Below, piece by piece: positions 44,506 through 55,908 of a stretch of DNA of 64,000 nt. Each line of letters starts with the position of its first letter. Positions within the stretch are counted from its first letter, which is position 1. This DNA comes from Allacma fusca (taxonomy: Eukaryota > Arthropoda > Collembola > Symphypleona > Sminthuridae). Made by a program: the position numbers and the translations under genes. The notes below the pieces were generated by a model. The model was not told where the DNA came from. It did no database searches and was given only the letters and a program-made list of their open reading frames with translations. The stretch spans positions 40,031,632 to 40,095,631 of the forward strand of contig OX359246.1 of the NCBI GenBank assembly GCA_947179485.1, in the 5' to 3' direction.

Positions 44506-45153
44506 TCACTTTGGTGAGAACACAATGCAGTCCTCAGAGGGAAAAAGCTTTGACCTAACCCAGTATTTATACTGCTTATGCTTGGGATGTAAATCTAAAA
44601 TAAGATACCCGTACTCACTGGTTGAGACTGCCTTTAAATACGCCTCTTTTAGGAAAGAAGCTTTGCCCGGACAAATTTGTTTAGCCAGCGTTGTTATCGT
44701 TGAATGATCCCTTGGCTGGTCGAACAGGCATATAAACTGCGTGTTTATGTTAATATTTCGCATGCCCTTAGCATAGCTGTTTTGCAAAATAAGAAAAATC
44801 GAAGCACCGCGATGGTGTGAGTGCTTTGTGAAGAAATTTGTCACCAGGTCATTATTCTCGCCCCGTTCAATTTCGCTTTGCTGATCATCTAGAATAATTA
44901 AACAAGGGTCAGTGGCTAGCTCCTCAATGTCTCTAAGATTTGTAGTAAACGTTATGTTAGGGTCCTCGTCCTGCAGTTGCCCGAAAATTGGCTGGTAGTC
45001 AGAATAAACATAAATCACTCTGTCAATTGGTGTTTCAAACAACTCCTTCCTTCTTCTTATTATCTCTAGAGTCAAGTAGGTTTTGCCACTGGCTGTTGGC
45101 CCTTGCAAACTTCCTGTACAAGGGTGGGGGATTTTAAAGTTAATAAATTCCAT
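44506..45153 (-). CDS. DNA-packaging ATPase (A32/FtsK-like), 215 aa
   Basis: Walker A is GPTASGKT (residues about 19-26) and Walker B is LIILDDQ (about 91-97). A downstream FLILQNSYAK segment is consistent with the sensor Gln/Asn strand of A32-type packaging ATPases. These motors pump the genome into preformed capsids in Mavericks, adintoviruses and large DNA viruses. The length is typical. The ATG lies 82 nt after the polymerase stop. No copy was found in element 1 within the window. Confidence 0.85.
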   Translation of the reverse strand: MEFINFKIPHPCTGSLQGPTASGKTYLTLEIIRRRKELFETPIDRVIYVYSDYQPIFGQLQDEDPNITFTTNLRDIEELATDPCLIILDDQQSEIERGENNDLVTNFFTKHSHHRGASIFLILQNSYAKGMRNININTQFICLFDQPRDHSTITTLAKQICPGKASFLKEAYLKAVSTSEYGYLILDLHPKHKQYKYWVRSKLFPSEDCIVFSPK

Positions 45154-45234
45154 GCTTTCACAATGAACAGGTCTATCGTACTGAGATTTTATTTACAATT
45201 TTTTTCATTTTATTTATTATCTTTTTATTCACAG

Positions 45235-48200
45235 CTACACATAATTTTGTAATTTGTAGTGTCCTAATGGTAGGCTAAAATTAATATCTGAGGGGTCACA
45301 GTACACCCTATAAATATCTAAATTATGGAAGGCCACCTTGTTAACTGTAATACAGTACAAGTTGTGCTGCACACTTCGAATGTACTTTACGTTTAATTTA
45401 ACAAGCTTGTCGTTTAGAACAACATCCTCATATTGTTGGTGAGAAAACGATTTAAGAGCGGTTGATGTTATTCCTTTACATTTCATTTCTTCCTTGTCGT
45501 CAAAGTATTTTATAGAGTACTGTTTCGCTTTCAACAGTACTATCTGTTGAATATCAAATGATTCGATCTTCCATTTCCCTGACACTCCCGCGTTTTTCAT
45601 TCTCAAATCCTTCACGTGCGAATACTTTTTAAAAAAGTCGTGACTACTTGGAATTTTTGAAAAATCAAAAAAGTCACGATTATTAACTAAGTCATCCCAG
45701 AAAGTATTGCCAGGATCACGGACAATACTTATACTTGAATCCGTGTCCATGTAGGCATTTGATATTCTATCACCGAAAATCATTTTTAGCTGCTGGTAGT
45801 ACCCCTCATAAAATATAACCTTGGCCAAGTCTAAAACAGTGACACCTGCTTGAATAGGTTTGTTGAGTGTTACTGTCTTAGGCCGTAACATTACTATACT
45901 TACATTTTCTGTTAGTGGTAGGAAATCTTTGCATTCCGGTTTAGATAATAAATGGCGAGACTGAGCGCGAGATCCGCAAAACTTAACCTTAACGTTATTC
46001 TTATTGGATTCTAAGCACTTGCCAAAAATTTGGTTGTTCTGATTTTTTAGGAATTGTCGCATAGATTCACTGGTAGCTGTCTTACGCTTATTGATATTAA
46101 AATCAATGTAATCACGAAAATAGTTTGTTTCCTTGAACGAAACTCCGGCATGGATTTTCTTCAAAGTCATCCCCATCTGTAAATAATACCTTAGAGCCTT
46201 GTAGTGTAGAACATAGTTTTCTCGGTCATAGCAGTGAAGTAATAACCTAGGTTGGCTTGTAAAGGAGCGTCTTGTATGTTGTCCTAAAGTATCCATCGTT
46301 CGCTTTTGTTTCTCCGATAATTCTTCATACCTGACAATCCGTTTCTCCGGTGCAAGTGGTAAATCCGCGGTAATGTCTTGTACTTCAGGAGGGTATCCAA
46401 GGTCTACTTCTAGAAAATATCCCTTGTCGCCATTACCATCATAAGTCTTCCAATCAATACTCTGCATGTTATTTACTTCCTCCCACTTGTAATCAGACTG
46501 AGGGTACTTATCTAGAAGAGCAGTAGCATACAGACTTACTTTATCGTTATAAATTATATGTGTCCTTTCCTTTGCCGGATTAAATCCGTTTGGACATTGT
46601 TCGTTATTTGCAGTTACAATTTTTTTGGAACAAAACGCCGTTCCTCCGCGAATTCCTCTCGATAGCCAACTGATCATTTTTGGGTCCCTCATATAGTCAA
46701 CTTCAGCTTTTGTTTTGAACAAAAAGCATTGGAAAGAATAGCCGGATCCCGTACACATATACGTCGGATCCAGACCATACATTTCAAGCCCGTTTTTGCG
46801 GAAATTTTCCCATATGACTGCAAGGAGTATTACGTCAACTAATGTGTACAGACGCGTGAACTGTCTAAAATCATTAATGTTGAACGCCTTAATTACATTT
46901 TGAACAATATGCCAATCTTCATCTGTGCATGGTTCATTTCTAAGATCATTGTTAAAAAAGCATTGCCCCGGTATAGGATGCCCGTCCTTTAAAACTTCTG
47001 CAGATGATAGATAACGGTATGGATAAGGCAGCTTTTCAAATATTAGCTCCGCTGCGCCGTCTATTTCATCCTGAGTCCTTTTCGCAGCAATTTCATTCGT
47101 GTGTCCTAATATATAGGGAATTATTTCATTCACCAGGTTTAAAGTTTTTGCGTTTTCCTTTTTCAGGGCCTCGGCCAACGAACTCAGTTTACTAGGCAAA
47201 AATTGACATGAGTCAATGAATCGAAGCTTCACCTTCCTGTTACCTGTCCACCCTTTTTTCTCGTAATGCCCCGTATTGTAGACATAGTTCAGAGATGGTA
47301 CTTTCATTTCCCGAGCCGGAATTTCCAGTTGCACAAATTTTTCAGTACCCTTACTGATTACTGAAATGTCTTTTGCATCAAAGATATTGCTTTCTAGGTG
47401 TCGCATCAATAGGTGCAAGTCGAAGCCAGCAGAATTATGAGCTACACACACTAGCTCGTGCTTGAATTTAATTCGCATATTGCAACGTGAACATATACTG
47501 GCAACGAATTTTCCTGTATCGTGAGAATGATGGTACGTTTTTATAACCTTGCCTCCTCCACACTGTTTCTTATTGGGGGCCTTCCTTTGCTGGGTTTTGA
47601 CAAAAGATGATTTATTCCATTGTTGGAATAAATCGTCATCTTCAGAACTTTCTTCTTTAGTGTCGTCAATAGTATCCTCCTCTGAAATTGACGGGGTAAA
47701 TTGCCGCTGACAGAATTTGCAGTGTGTAGCATCTTCATGCTGTTTGCGCTCTTCCTCCGTAGGAACGACAAAATTATTGGTGGTTCTTATCGACCACAGA
47801 ATATCCTGCGCGTACTTAAACACATTTTGAAAGAAGTGTTCAACTGGGTTATCTCCGTCGTAATACTCCTGCGCTAGTATTTCCTGCCCGTTTTCGCTGC
47901 TTTTAACTATAATAAACGCATAACTTGCAGGCTCGAATTTCTTATCTATAGTCGTGTTTCCACCTAATGCGCGTTCATCATTCGGATCGACACTATAACA
48001 TTCGAAGTCCCAGTAGAGAATATACGGAAAAGGCAAAGTCAATTCGGGCCTAGTAAATTTTAGTTTTTCTCCTTCCTTCGGAATTTTTTCAATCACCTCA
48101 TTATCAGTTTTGCACACTTGTAAATGCTCTAAAGACTTCTTTTCTGTTCCAAAAAACCTAAAGCATCGTTCGCAAAAATATTCCTTTGAAGCCCTGCGAT

Positions 48201-49369
48201 ATCCCAAAAATTTGTTCAAATTCTGGATTAGTGCCAGATGGTATAAATGCTCATTTCCAACTTTCTTGTGTATTAAAAATAAATTTACAACTTTATCTGC
48301 CCTAAGCTTACTTGTTCTTATCATAACAACTTGACCTTTTCGATGGCTAAGAATGTTAACTGAAATGTTATTGGCTTCTTCAAAAAGGTACAGGTCATTG
48401 TAAATATTAACCCCGTTTGTTATGTTAGAAAAGTTTAAACGCGAAAAGTACTTTTTCCACGTCCTGTGACAAGCCAAGTTCCTGTTGCTTGCCCCCGTTT
48501 TCATATTCTCTGCAGTCTGTTCATCCCAGTAAAGCCCGGCTGAAATACAATACTTGAAACAATTATTGTCCCTATTTCTAAAATTTAAATATCCCTGTCT
48601 GTTCTTAAAAGGCATTTCTAAATGACCGCTAGCCGAGGAATTTGAAAATAAACGTATTTCTCCCAATTTAATTTCAAAGGATTCAATGCGCTGAACAGTC
48701 CAACCCGAACCATTTTCTACGAAAGTGTTTTTCTTTTCTATTATATCAGAGGCGCTCTGCAATAATATGGAAGTGATGGATGCAGAAGTTTGGAGTTCGT
48801 GATGTGCAGATTTAAAATATATTAACGCTTGCTTGTAACCCTTATCTCCATTTTCTTCTACAACTTCCTTCTCCATCTGAACTCCTATACTTATTTCTAC
48901 TTTTGAAAGCGAATGTACATCATACAATTCTTTAAGTAACTTTGCCGTGGCTGGTTCCACTTCCGAAAATGTCGTTTCAATATCTGGAGTACTTAAATTA
49001 TGCTTATATTTATAGCTGATCATACTTCCTCCATGACTTCGGCTATATTCATAAAAGTCGGTTAGGTCCAGGTGTGCCCCCGCATCTACGTACCCCTTTC
49101 GCTCCCCGGGCGTCTGGCATTGATGCATATCATTGTCCACAATGTATTGTGCGCAATCAATGCAGAAATGCCTCGTTTCCAAATGTCCCTCATAACTGCA
49201 ATAAGTACGGCAGTAAAAGGGACAATTATCCATTGGACACCGGAACACCTATAAATATAACCATCATAATTAGTATATTTATCTAAATTCAAATTTTTCC
49301 AGAAATATTATAAGTACTTACGTTGTTATTTGTGCCCGTCCTGATCGGTTGAGGAGGTTGCGAGTTCAT
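45235..49369 (-). CDS. DNA polymerase B (protein-primed type), two exons, 1353 aa
   Basis: A 48-nt first exon (49369-49322) and a large exon (49248-45235) flank a 73-nt intron (donor AAC|GTAAGT, acceptor TTTATAG), total 1354 codons. Cys/His zinc-binding regions lie at the N-terminus (CPMDNCPFYCRTYC; CQYI-type His/Cys pairs) and around residue 370 (YFCERCFRFF). The 3'-5' exonuclease motifs YWDFECYS and AHNSAGFDLHLL follow, then polymerase motifs A (DKVSLYAT), B (NNQIFGK) and C (YMDTDSS). The enzyme would replicate the element genome from its ends. The first exon supplies the only ATG that gives the conserved N-terminus. Confidence 0.9.
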
Positions 49370-49432
49370 TTTTACTTTCACCACTATTCAAGTCTTTAGT
49401 TTATGCGGAGAGCTGGAGGTTGACTGAAGCGT

Positions 49433-49903
49433 TTAGACTTCGTCATCTCTTGAAACTTGCTGCGAGGCAACTCGCCCCTCCTTCCATGCCACGTAGAAAG
49501 CTCGTCCCACTTTAAGGGCTTTTGTTGTTACGTACAGGACCAATATCATCACCAAAACTGAAAACCAGGTTGTAGCATTAGTCTTCCAACAATCATTACA
49601 ATATTTTGTAGGAATATAATTTAAGCACTTACTTATCCAGTTTTCTGTCTGCGTAGGACGCCAACCATACTCTGGATCATTGCTGGCACTGCTATTCTTC
49701 TGCGCAGTTAAGAGTCTTTTTAAAACTATTTCTAAACCGCTTGCAATTATTTCGCTGCTACCAGCTGCAAAATCCTTTTGCTCCATTTCGCTTTGGCTTA
49801 ATTTTGCTTCTATATTATCCAATGTTTCAAATGAATTATTTATACCCGAGATTGCAGGAAACTTTGCGAAAGCTAGCAATGCTGTCATAAGTACAATCTC
49901 CAT
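49433..49903 (-). CDS. Membrane protein with frame-neutral intron
   Basis: ATG at 49903 begins a signal-like hydrophobic segment (MEIVLMTALLAFAKFPAISG). A helical middle region and a C-terminal membrane segment (VLVMILVLYVTTKAL) with a basic tail follow. A 75-nt GT-AG intron (49632-49558; donor ATAA|GTAAGT, branch-like ACTAAT) lies just before the membrane segment. Splicing gives 131 aa. Retention leaves the frame open and adds 25 residues with three Cys. Element 1 has an acceptor at the same point. It lies upstream of the polymerase in both elements. Function unknown. Confidence 0.6.
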   Translation of the reverse strand: MEIVLMTALLAFAKFPAISGINNSFETLDNIEAKLSQSEMEQKDFAAGSSEIIASGLEIVLKRLLTAQKNSSASNDPEYGWRPTQTENWISKCLNYIPTKYCNDCWKTNATTWFSVLVMILVLYVTTKALKVGRAFYVAWKEGRVASQQVSRDDEV

Positions 49904-49966
49904 GGTTGCATAAATACAAGTGATACAAATCCCATTTTTGACATATACTTTATTTCTTTTTCTCAG

Positions 49967-51249
49967 GAAAAGAAAACAACCCATTCCGAAGGAGCGAAAA
50001 TCTGGGACGAACTTATTCACAGAAATAGGTCCCCTTATATCCGTATTCGACGTATCGATTCGGACAGCGAAAGTGACTCCCCCGCAGAGGAGCCCCGCTC
50101 GTCAGGATCTCGCACTGTAATTTGAATTTCTTTTGCTTAAATTATTAATATTCCCACAGTGCTCACAGAATAAGATGCGTGAAATATTTTATATCTCATG
50201 TCTTTGATTTTAATACATTTTAGGTTCCTTACAAGATTCCGAAACTTTCAAGTAAAGTTCCGGTAGCATTACCAAAATCTTGTAACCACGAACAAGAGAT
50301 TAGACAACTTAGCGACGAGCTAAATGCCCTGAAAGGAAAGCATCTGCAGGGCAAACTCCGCTATGATGAGGTTCGTACCAAGCTAAAGAAAATAGAAGAC
50401 CAAGTACGCCAGAAGGATGAAATCATCCAGAGCCGGGACAAGACCATCCGGGACATGGACGCAGCTCTGGAAGCCAAGGAGTTGTCGCTGCAGACGAAGG
50501 ATGCGCTCTTGCAGTCCAAGGACCAGCTCCTGCAGTCCAAGGATTCCGAACTGAGCCTGTTCCGCGCTCAGCTGTCCGACATCAGGAACCGTGAGGTAAA
50601 TATTAAATAACATGCGAACGTATCTGAAATCGTTTCTCACACCCTTTCTTGTTACTACTTTATAAATTTCTCTGGTTTTACTAGATTGCATCACCGCACG
50701 TGGTCAACCATTACTTTGGATCTTCCCCACAACTTCGGACTCCTTCCCACCATCCACCACCCCCACCCGTTCACCACCGCCTTCGGCAAGGTTCGCCACC
50801 GCCCCATATCAAAGTAAGTGCCTTACTTTAAATGTTTTGGGTTTTTAAACCTTAGTATTCAGAAATATTTTTGAATTCTAGTTTCCAATTGGATATGATC
50901 CTACCGACGGCATGTACTACTTATACTGCTCGGCTAGACCTGTCGAGCGGTATTGGCATAATACCACCCCGATCTTAGAAGCGCTGACGTCATTATTTGG
51001 AGACGAATCAAAGATAACTTTGTACAAAAACTGTTGCAAAGTTTTCTTTGATTCGTACTCCGTCGCGGCTTCCAAATGGTCAACTCTGGAAGTATCAGGG
51101 AAAGTGTCGTTGACAGTTCAAGGGATCTACATCAACGTAAGGAAAATGTCTTTGCTTTCGGGAAATCCTGACTATTTGTTCCTAGCATTTATGATTTTCT
51201 TTTATTACAGGTCACCAAACGGATGAACAACTACCACAAGACGAACTAA
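49967..51249 (+). CDS. Coiled-coil multi-exon protein on the opposite strand (5' exon not found)
   Basis: Five exons (49967-50116, 50224-50595, 50685-50813, 50882-51136, 51211-51249), all in phase 0 with good GT-AG borders, give 314 residues and a TAA. They encode an acidic Ser/Asp stretch (DSDSESDSPAEEP), a long coiled coil (QVRQKDEIIQSRDKTIRDMD), a Pro/His-rich linker and a globular C-terminal domain (DGMYYLYCSARPVERYW). There is no ATG in the first listed exon, so an upstream exon must overlap the minus-strand membrane gene. It is the only plus-strand gene of element 2 and I do not recognise the family. It could also be a host gene at the border. Confidence 0.6.
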
Positions 51250-51649
51250 TGCTGCTAAAATTTTTATACCATTTTTAAATTCCCATACATTTTTTCTAAC
51301 TTTTTTTAATTCTCATAATTCAAAATTGTCGAGTTTATTGTTTCATACAAATCAAATCCTTACACAGTTTTCACTAAAGACATTATGTTCTACATTTTAC
51401 ATTTTCAAAAAATAACAAAAGACCTATGTAGACAGAATAGTCTTTATGAAAACTGTTTTTGATTTGAATCGAAACTGTATCTCAATAATTTTTATGCAAA
51501 TGATTATTACTTCTCGCGGAATATATCTCATTGATCTACTATTTTTTTAATTAAATATTACTCCTATCATTATAAATGCGCGCTCGAATTTATTGCTCAA
51601 TGTTAAGGATAAATTACTATTATAAATTGCATACATACATTGGTACACT
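51250..51649. other. AT-rich gap at right border of element 2
   Basis: No gene is seen. The element terminus probably lies here, but I could not match an inverted repeat to the left side. Confidence 0.3.
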
Positions 51650-51782
51650 TTTCCCTATACCTTCAACATTACCCATGTTGAAGATAGGAAAGGTAGTAAA
51701 AACCCAGGTGGACGAACGGGGTCAAAAACCAGGACCGTTGGACGGGGGGTCAAAAACAGTAGTCATTATGGACTACTTATGT
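51650..51782. repeat. CCGTTGGACGG minisatellite with hairpins (copy B, inverted)
   Basis: The reverse complement of this stretch matches 27005-27175 in order: the AGTAGTC/GACTACT palindrome, CCGTCCAACGGTCC units and a CTTCAACA ... TGTTGAAG stem-loop. It overlaps the end of a zinc-finger exon. Confidence 0.75.
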
Positions 51783-52011
51783 GGATGGTCTTCGTATGAC
51801 AATTCAAGTCCGACAAAGAAGCACTCTCAAAATTACATTTGATGCATTTGAATGGTCTTTCCCCTGGATGAGTGATTAAATGCATATTTAAAGTATGCCA
51901 ATGTGAAAATTGCTTATCACAAATTTTACACTTAAAAATTTGACCTGGCATTGTCTCAGTTTTTCCTTCGGATGAACGCCACTTGTTCTTAAGGACACAA
52001 TCGCAGAGCCA
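51766..52011 (-). pseudogene. C2H2 zinc-finger exon remnant
   Basis: After the acceptor TTTTATAG (52012) the frame is open to a TAG at 51766. It encodes one clear C2H2 finger (FKCKICDKQFSHWHTLNMH), the linker HPGERPFKC and a second finger ending HTKTIH. The frame ends inside the minisatellite copy B, so the exon has probably been cut by that repeat. Fingers of this type bind DNA in host transcription factors. No other exon of the gene was found nearby. Confidence 0.65.
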
Positions 52012-53293
52012 CTATAAAATTATACTTGTTCCAAGAATTGTGGACTGGATTAGCCTTCTAAGAATACACCTGCATGTGTATACACAAGGCTTGTCGAATC
52101 CAGTTGTCTTTATCGGTATGCTCACAATTCACTAACAGATTAACTTGGAGTCTTATTTATTTAAATTGGTTCAAATATTCCGAACTTATCGGAAGTATAT
52201 ATTACTTCCAGGAGTAGCTAATACGTTAGAACCCAAAGTCACTGGAAAGAACTGCCGTCTAAACTTAAAGTCTGACGAAAAGGCAAATCTTTATTCTATT
52301 ATTGCTTAAACATTTGAAGGGATTTCCTTTTAGAAGGCAATTTCAAGGATAGTGTGGATATTTTCATAATTTTGTACATACAGTGCTCCATAAGTATTTA
52401 TAGATACTCACATTAACATGACAAGAAAGCCCTGGGATATGAAGCATGTAGTATATTATCTTAACCACAAGCAAATGAAATAAAATTATACGGCCCATTC
52501 TCTCATAGTGGATTGGATTTTGGAATGGAATAGGCACTTTCATTATTATTTATACTTGATAAAGCTCATCGTTTGTAAATATCATAGGTTCCTATTCCTC
52601 CCAAATCTTGCTTACTGTTATACGAAAATACAATTACAGTGCACTATTTCTACAGTAGCATCCATAAAAGGAGTACAATTTGGATTTTTAAACGGCAATC
52701 TGGTAACTGTGTCTTTTCTGTCACAATAAGCGAAATCCCTCTTTTGAAACTACATTCTGATTTGCCCCAGTAGGGAAAATTCTTTTGAAAGATGATCTCC
52801 TGTACAGAGATAGTAAACTGTATTCGTGACATCGTGACTGTTGGCCTGTAAGGAACGCCTAATTCTCTAATCTAATGACTCGGAAGTAGTAACCTGGGAA
52901 TTATTTGGTGTGTGTATAAGTGAGAATATTTTTTTTGTAAGTACAGTATTTACCGATATCACAGCTAAAATATTCAAGCATAATTACTCCTGGTGATAGA
53001 AGTAATCCAGGATTACAACTGTTTACAGTGCAATGTCATTACAAGGGCACCCAAAAAAAAACAGAACACTGATGAACAGCTCTATAGAGAAATGAAATTA
53101 TTAGGGAAACGAAAGCGTGTCTCAAAGTATGTGTCCTTGCGAGGAAAATAATTTACAAGTAATTCTCTCCCTATACAGAGTTCAGAGCACATTATATGTA
53201 AATGTACTGTCAAATCCGGTTTAAGTCATATACGAATACAACCATATGTACTTCACTGTCATTTGTATTGTCACGCATTGTCATTTCAAATGT
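52012..53293. other. Gap with no supported gene
   Basis: AT-rich sequence; I see nothing supportable. Confidence 0.4.
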
Positions 53294-54539
53294 TCATCTG
53301 AAAGTCAGCAAGAGGGAGCAAGTTTGGTTCGCCACAAAATCCAAAAATTCTAATGTTGATATTCTCTGCAATTTGTGAAAGTTGCCCACAATGATCCCAC
53401 AGCTCGGGATAGCTTTTATCCTTCTCATGGCAAGTTTCATATCTTGAGGTGTTCCAAATACCTTCACAGCTACTAAAATCTGATCCTTGTACCGATGCAT
53501 TTTGTCCGGGATGGAAAAGGCTTTGTTGTAAATGACAGTGAAGATAATGAGCCCATACACACCTAAATTGAAATTCAAGGCTGAGAAGATTGGGGCATCC
53601 ATGAAATGTCGAATTGTAATGAAAAATCCGAAAATTGTCATGCAAAAACAGCAAATTTTCGTCAGAAAAATATTTGATCCAAATAACTGATTAAAAAATT
53701 TTATATTCAGCTGAATGGTCACACATCCCTTGCAGATACTGACTATGGTAAATCTCCGGAACCTGTATTTACTCCTGAAATCAGAATGTATTTTTGTTCA
53801 TATTAAAATAATTGCTAGTCTTTTTTTGATAAAAAGTCCCAGAAATCAAATTGGCGTTTTAAAATAACCTGACGGAGCTTAAATCAGTATCAAGTTCTCT
53901 CAGGATTTTCTGAAAAAACAACGTTTGAAGGAACAAATTGTGATGGCCAATGATGAGCAATGAAAAGCAGAGGAATATCTCCAGGGAAAATAGCACGATA
54001 AAGACCGGAAGGGTTTGGTAAGCCGCTGGCAACACCGAAAACAGAAACTGTGGGGAGTCTCTGCTCAAAATGTAATAAAGTGCACCCACAGCAACACAAC
54101 TTCCATTTCCAAAAGGAATTGACAGTAGGAACAACTCTGGGATGCTCAAACTCGTCAATCCCTGCGATTCTTCTTCCCTTACTCTTACATTTTGACTCAA
54201 CTGATTAAACAGATAAACACTTTCTTGAGGGTATTTAATGAAAAATATGTACGACCCAATTACGATCAGATTAGAGTACACGGTGAAAACCAGATGAGGA
54301 GAGAAATTGTAAAGAACAAAATATTGAGTGTAGACTAGTGTTTGGAATAAACGGAAATTAATAAATATCAAATAGAAAACAGACAAGTAAAATCCTTTTC
54401 TCCAAAACTTCAATCTTCGGTAATAGTTTTCGAGAGTAAACTCCGCCGTTGCTTTATTAAACTTAAATGGGATGATATTCAATTTTGAAGCTATAGCATA
54501 AGCCACGTAATTAAAATACAGGTGGCGTTTGGTCAGCAT
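53294..54539 (-). CDS. Seven-pass chemoreceptor-like protein (gustatory receptor type), two exons, 383 aa
   Basis: Exon 1 (54539-53869) and exon 2 (53774-53294) join through a GT-AG intron (donor GTCAG|GTTATT, acceptor TTTCAG) to 384 codons exactly. The protein is about 380 residues with several hydrophobic segments (FYLSVFYLIFINFRLF, VLFSLEIFLCFSLLIIG, FCMTIFGFFITI) and short loops. That is the size and pattern of arthropod gustatory receptors, ligand-gated channels of sensory neurons. The canonical TYxxxxxQF tail motif is not obvious, so the family call is moderate. A related fragment lies at 59624-59956. Confidence 0.6.
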
Positions 54540-55908
54540 TCCTTCAAAAATGAAAGTTTTTTTAAAAGTTGGTACAAACTTATGAATTCGTACTGAGTGA
54601 GTTCTGATTGTGAGAATCTGGTTGACAAAGTAGATACTTCTGCATTTTAGAGGATGCTTTTATTTATATTTTCTTATTTTATTTTCTTGTATATACAATT
54701 TCTAAAATTATAAGTAATTATATGATGGGTTGACTACTAGCAAATAAAGCAAGTCGTCCTGAACTAAATTGTGAAATGTTTTTAGGAGAAGGGGAAGGCA
54801 TCATTAGACCATGAATTTGTACTCTGACGTGAAAAGCGTAACAAATATACGGAATGGAGAAAATATTTTGTGGGAACGAAAATTGTCACAATTCATACTG
54901 CATTCTCATAACATGCTAGACTGAGCTATTATTCTAACGACATTTGATAACCTACACAGTCAGGTATTAACAATTAAGCTGACGCGGAATCAATTATTTA
55001 CTCTCAAATCATATTCTTTGAACAATTACGACAAGAAAGTGGTGTAAGTATTGTGTAAGGCTCGTGCATGCAATATTCCCTTTGATAACATGTAACAAAA
55101 CGTTGTTTTACATAGAGTTTAAATGGTAATGGCATATACACAATAATTTGAAAAAAGCAATGTTAAAGATAGGACAAATAAATGTATGGTATATACATAC
55201 ATGTGTATTAGCGATTTTTTTACATGAAGTTTAAATGGTAATAGCAAATACATAATAAATTGTAAAAATCAATGTTCAAGATAGGAAAAATAAATGTATT
55301 GGGTTTGTCGATTTTTAAATGCAATGGCGTAAATGGAAAATTAGGCAGGCATTTAGAGCATTTATTCACATGGGCATAAAATGATTTCTTATGTAATTCT
55401 GGCAGAATTGGCATATAGTAATTATATTTTGCCTTAACGATAGTATGGTAATAGGATATATAGTTTAAAAATCCCGTTAATTATCGGGCTAAGTCGTTCT
55501 TCAAAAATGTACGATATAAATGATAATATCATACCGTTTTGTTGCAACGTACATCCCCAGTCCTAGTCGTACATTAAATATGAGGTTCTGAAATACGTGC
55601 AAATGAGCACTCGATAAAATTTCTTTTGTAAATTTTGGCTTGGATTAATTATTTGTATAAGAATAAAAGATGAAAATAAAAGATGCTTAAGGTGATAAGT
55701 ATGTGGGAATAAAATAATAATTTTGAAATCCGAAAATTCCGTGTGTGATCCCAGTGACCCAAAAAATTGGTCATTTATTATTTAGGTGGTATTTTTTAGT
55801 TTTTGTTGTAAAAGTCCACATTATATACTTTATATAGCATCTGTCTAATTAACAAGCCTGTACTTTAAGATTAGAACAAGCGACTAAATTGTACGTGCTC
55901 ACTATTTT
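54540..55908. other. Gap between chemoreceptor and lectin-like genes
   Basis: It contains a two-copy tandem repeat (55108-55302) and the dispersed 48-bp segment 55443-55490 shared with 15367-15414. I see no gene. Confidence 0.5.
55108..55302. repeat. Two-copy tandem repeat of ~110 bp
   Basis: Copies share GTTTAAATGGTAAT, a CAATGTTxAAGATAGGA segment and AAATAAATGTAT in the same order. Confidence 0.75.

Larger units (their letters stand above)
32723..51249. mobile_element. Element 2: apparently intact Maverick/adintovirus-like endogenous virus
   Basis: Fourteen minus-strand genes and one plus-strand gene form a compact block with integrase, protein-primed type polymerase B, packaging ATPase, adenain-like protease, capsid-like, core and structural proteins. 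This is the defining set of Maverick/Polinton and adintovirus genomes. No frame change or stop was found within any core gene, and all spliced genes give exact codon totals. Terminal inverted repeats and a target duplication were not found by eye, so the true ends may lie somewhat outside these limits. Confidence 0.88.

Noticed and set aside
32100..51600. Terminal inverted repeats of element 2
   Set aside because: Comparing both borders by eye gave no convincing match; a computed self-alignment of 31-33 kb against 51-52.5 kb is needed.
53859..54099. Small Cys-rich frame overlapping the receptor exon
   Set aside because: Shadow of the receptor coding sequence in another frame.
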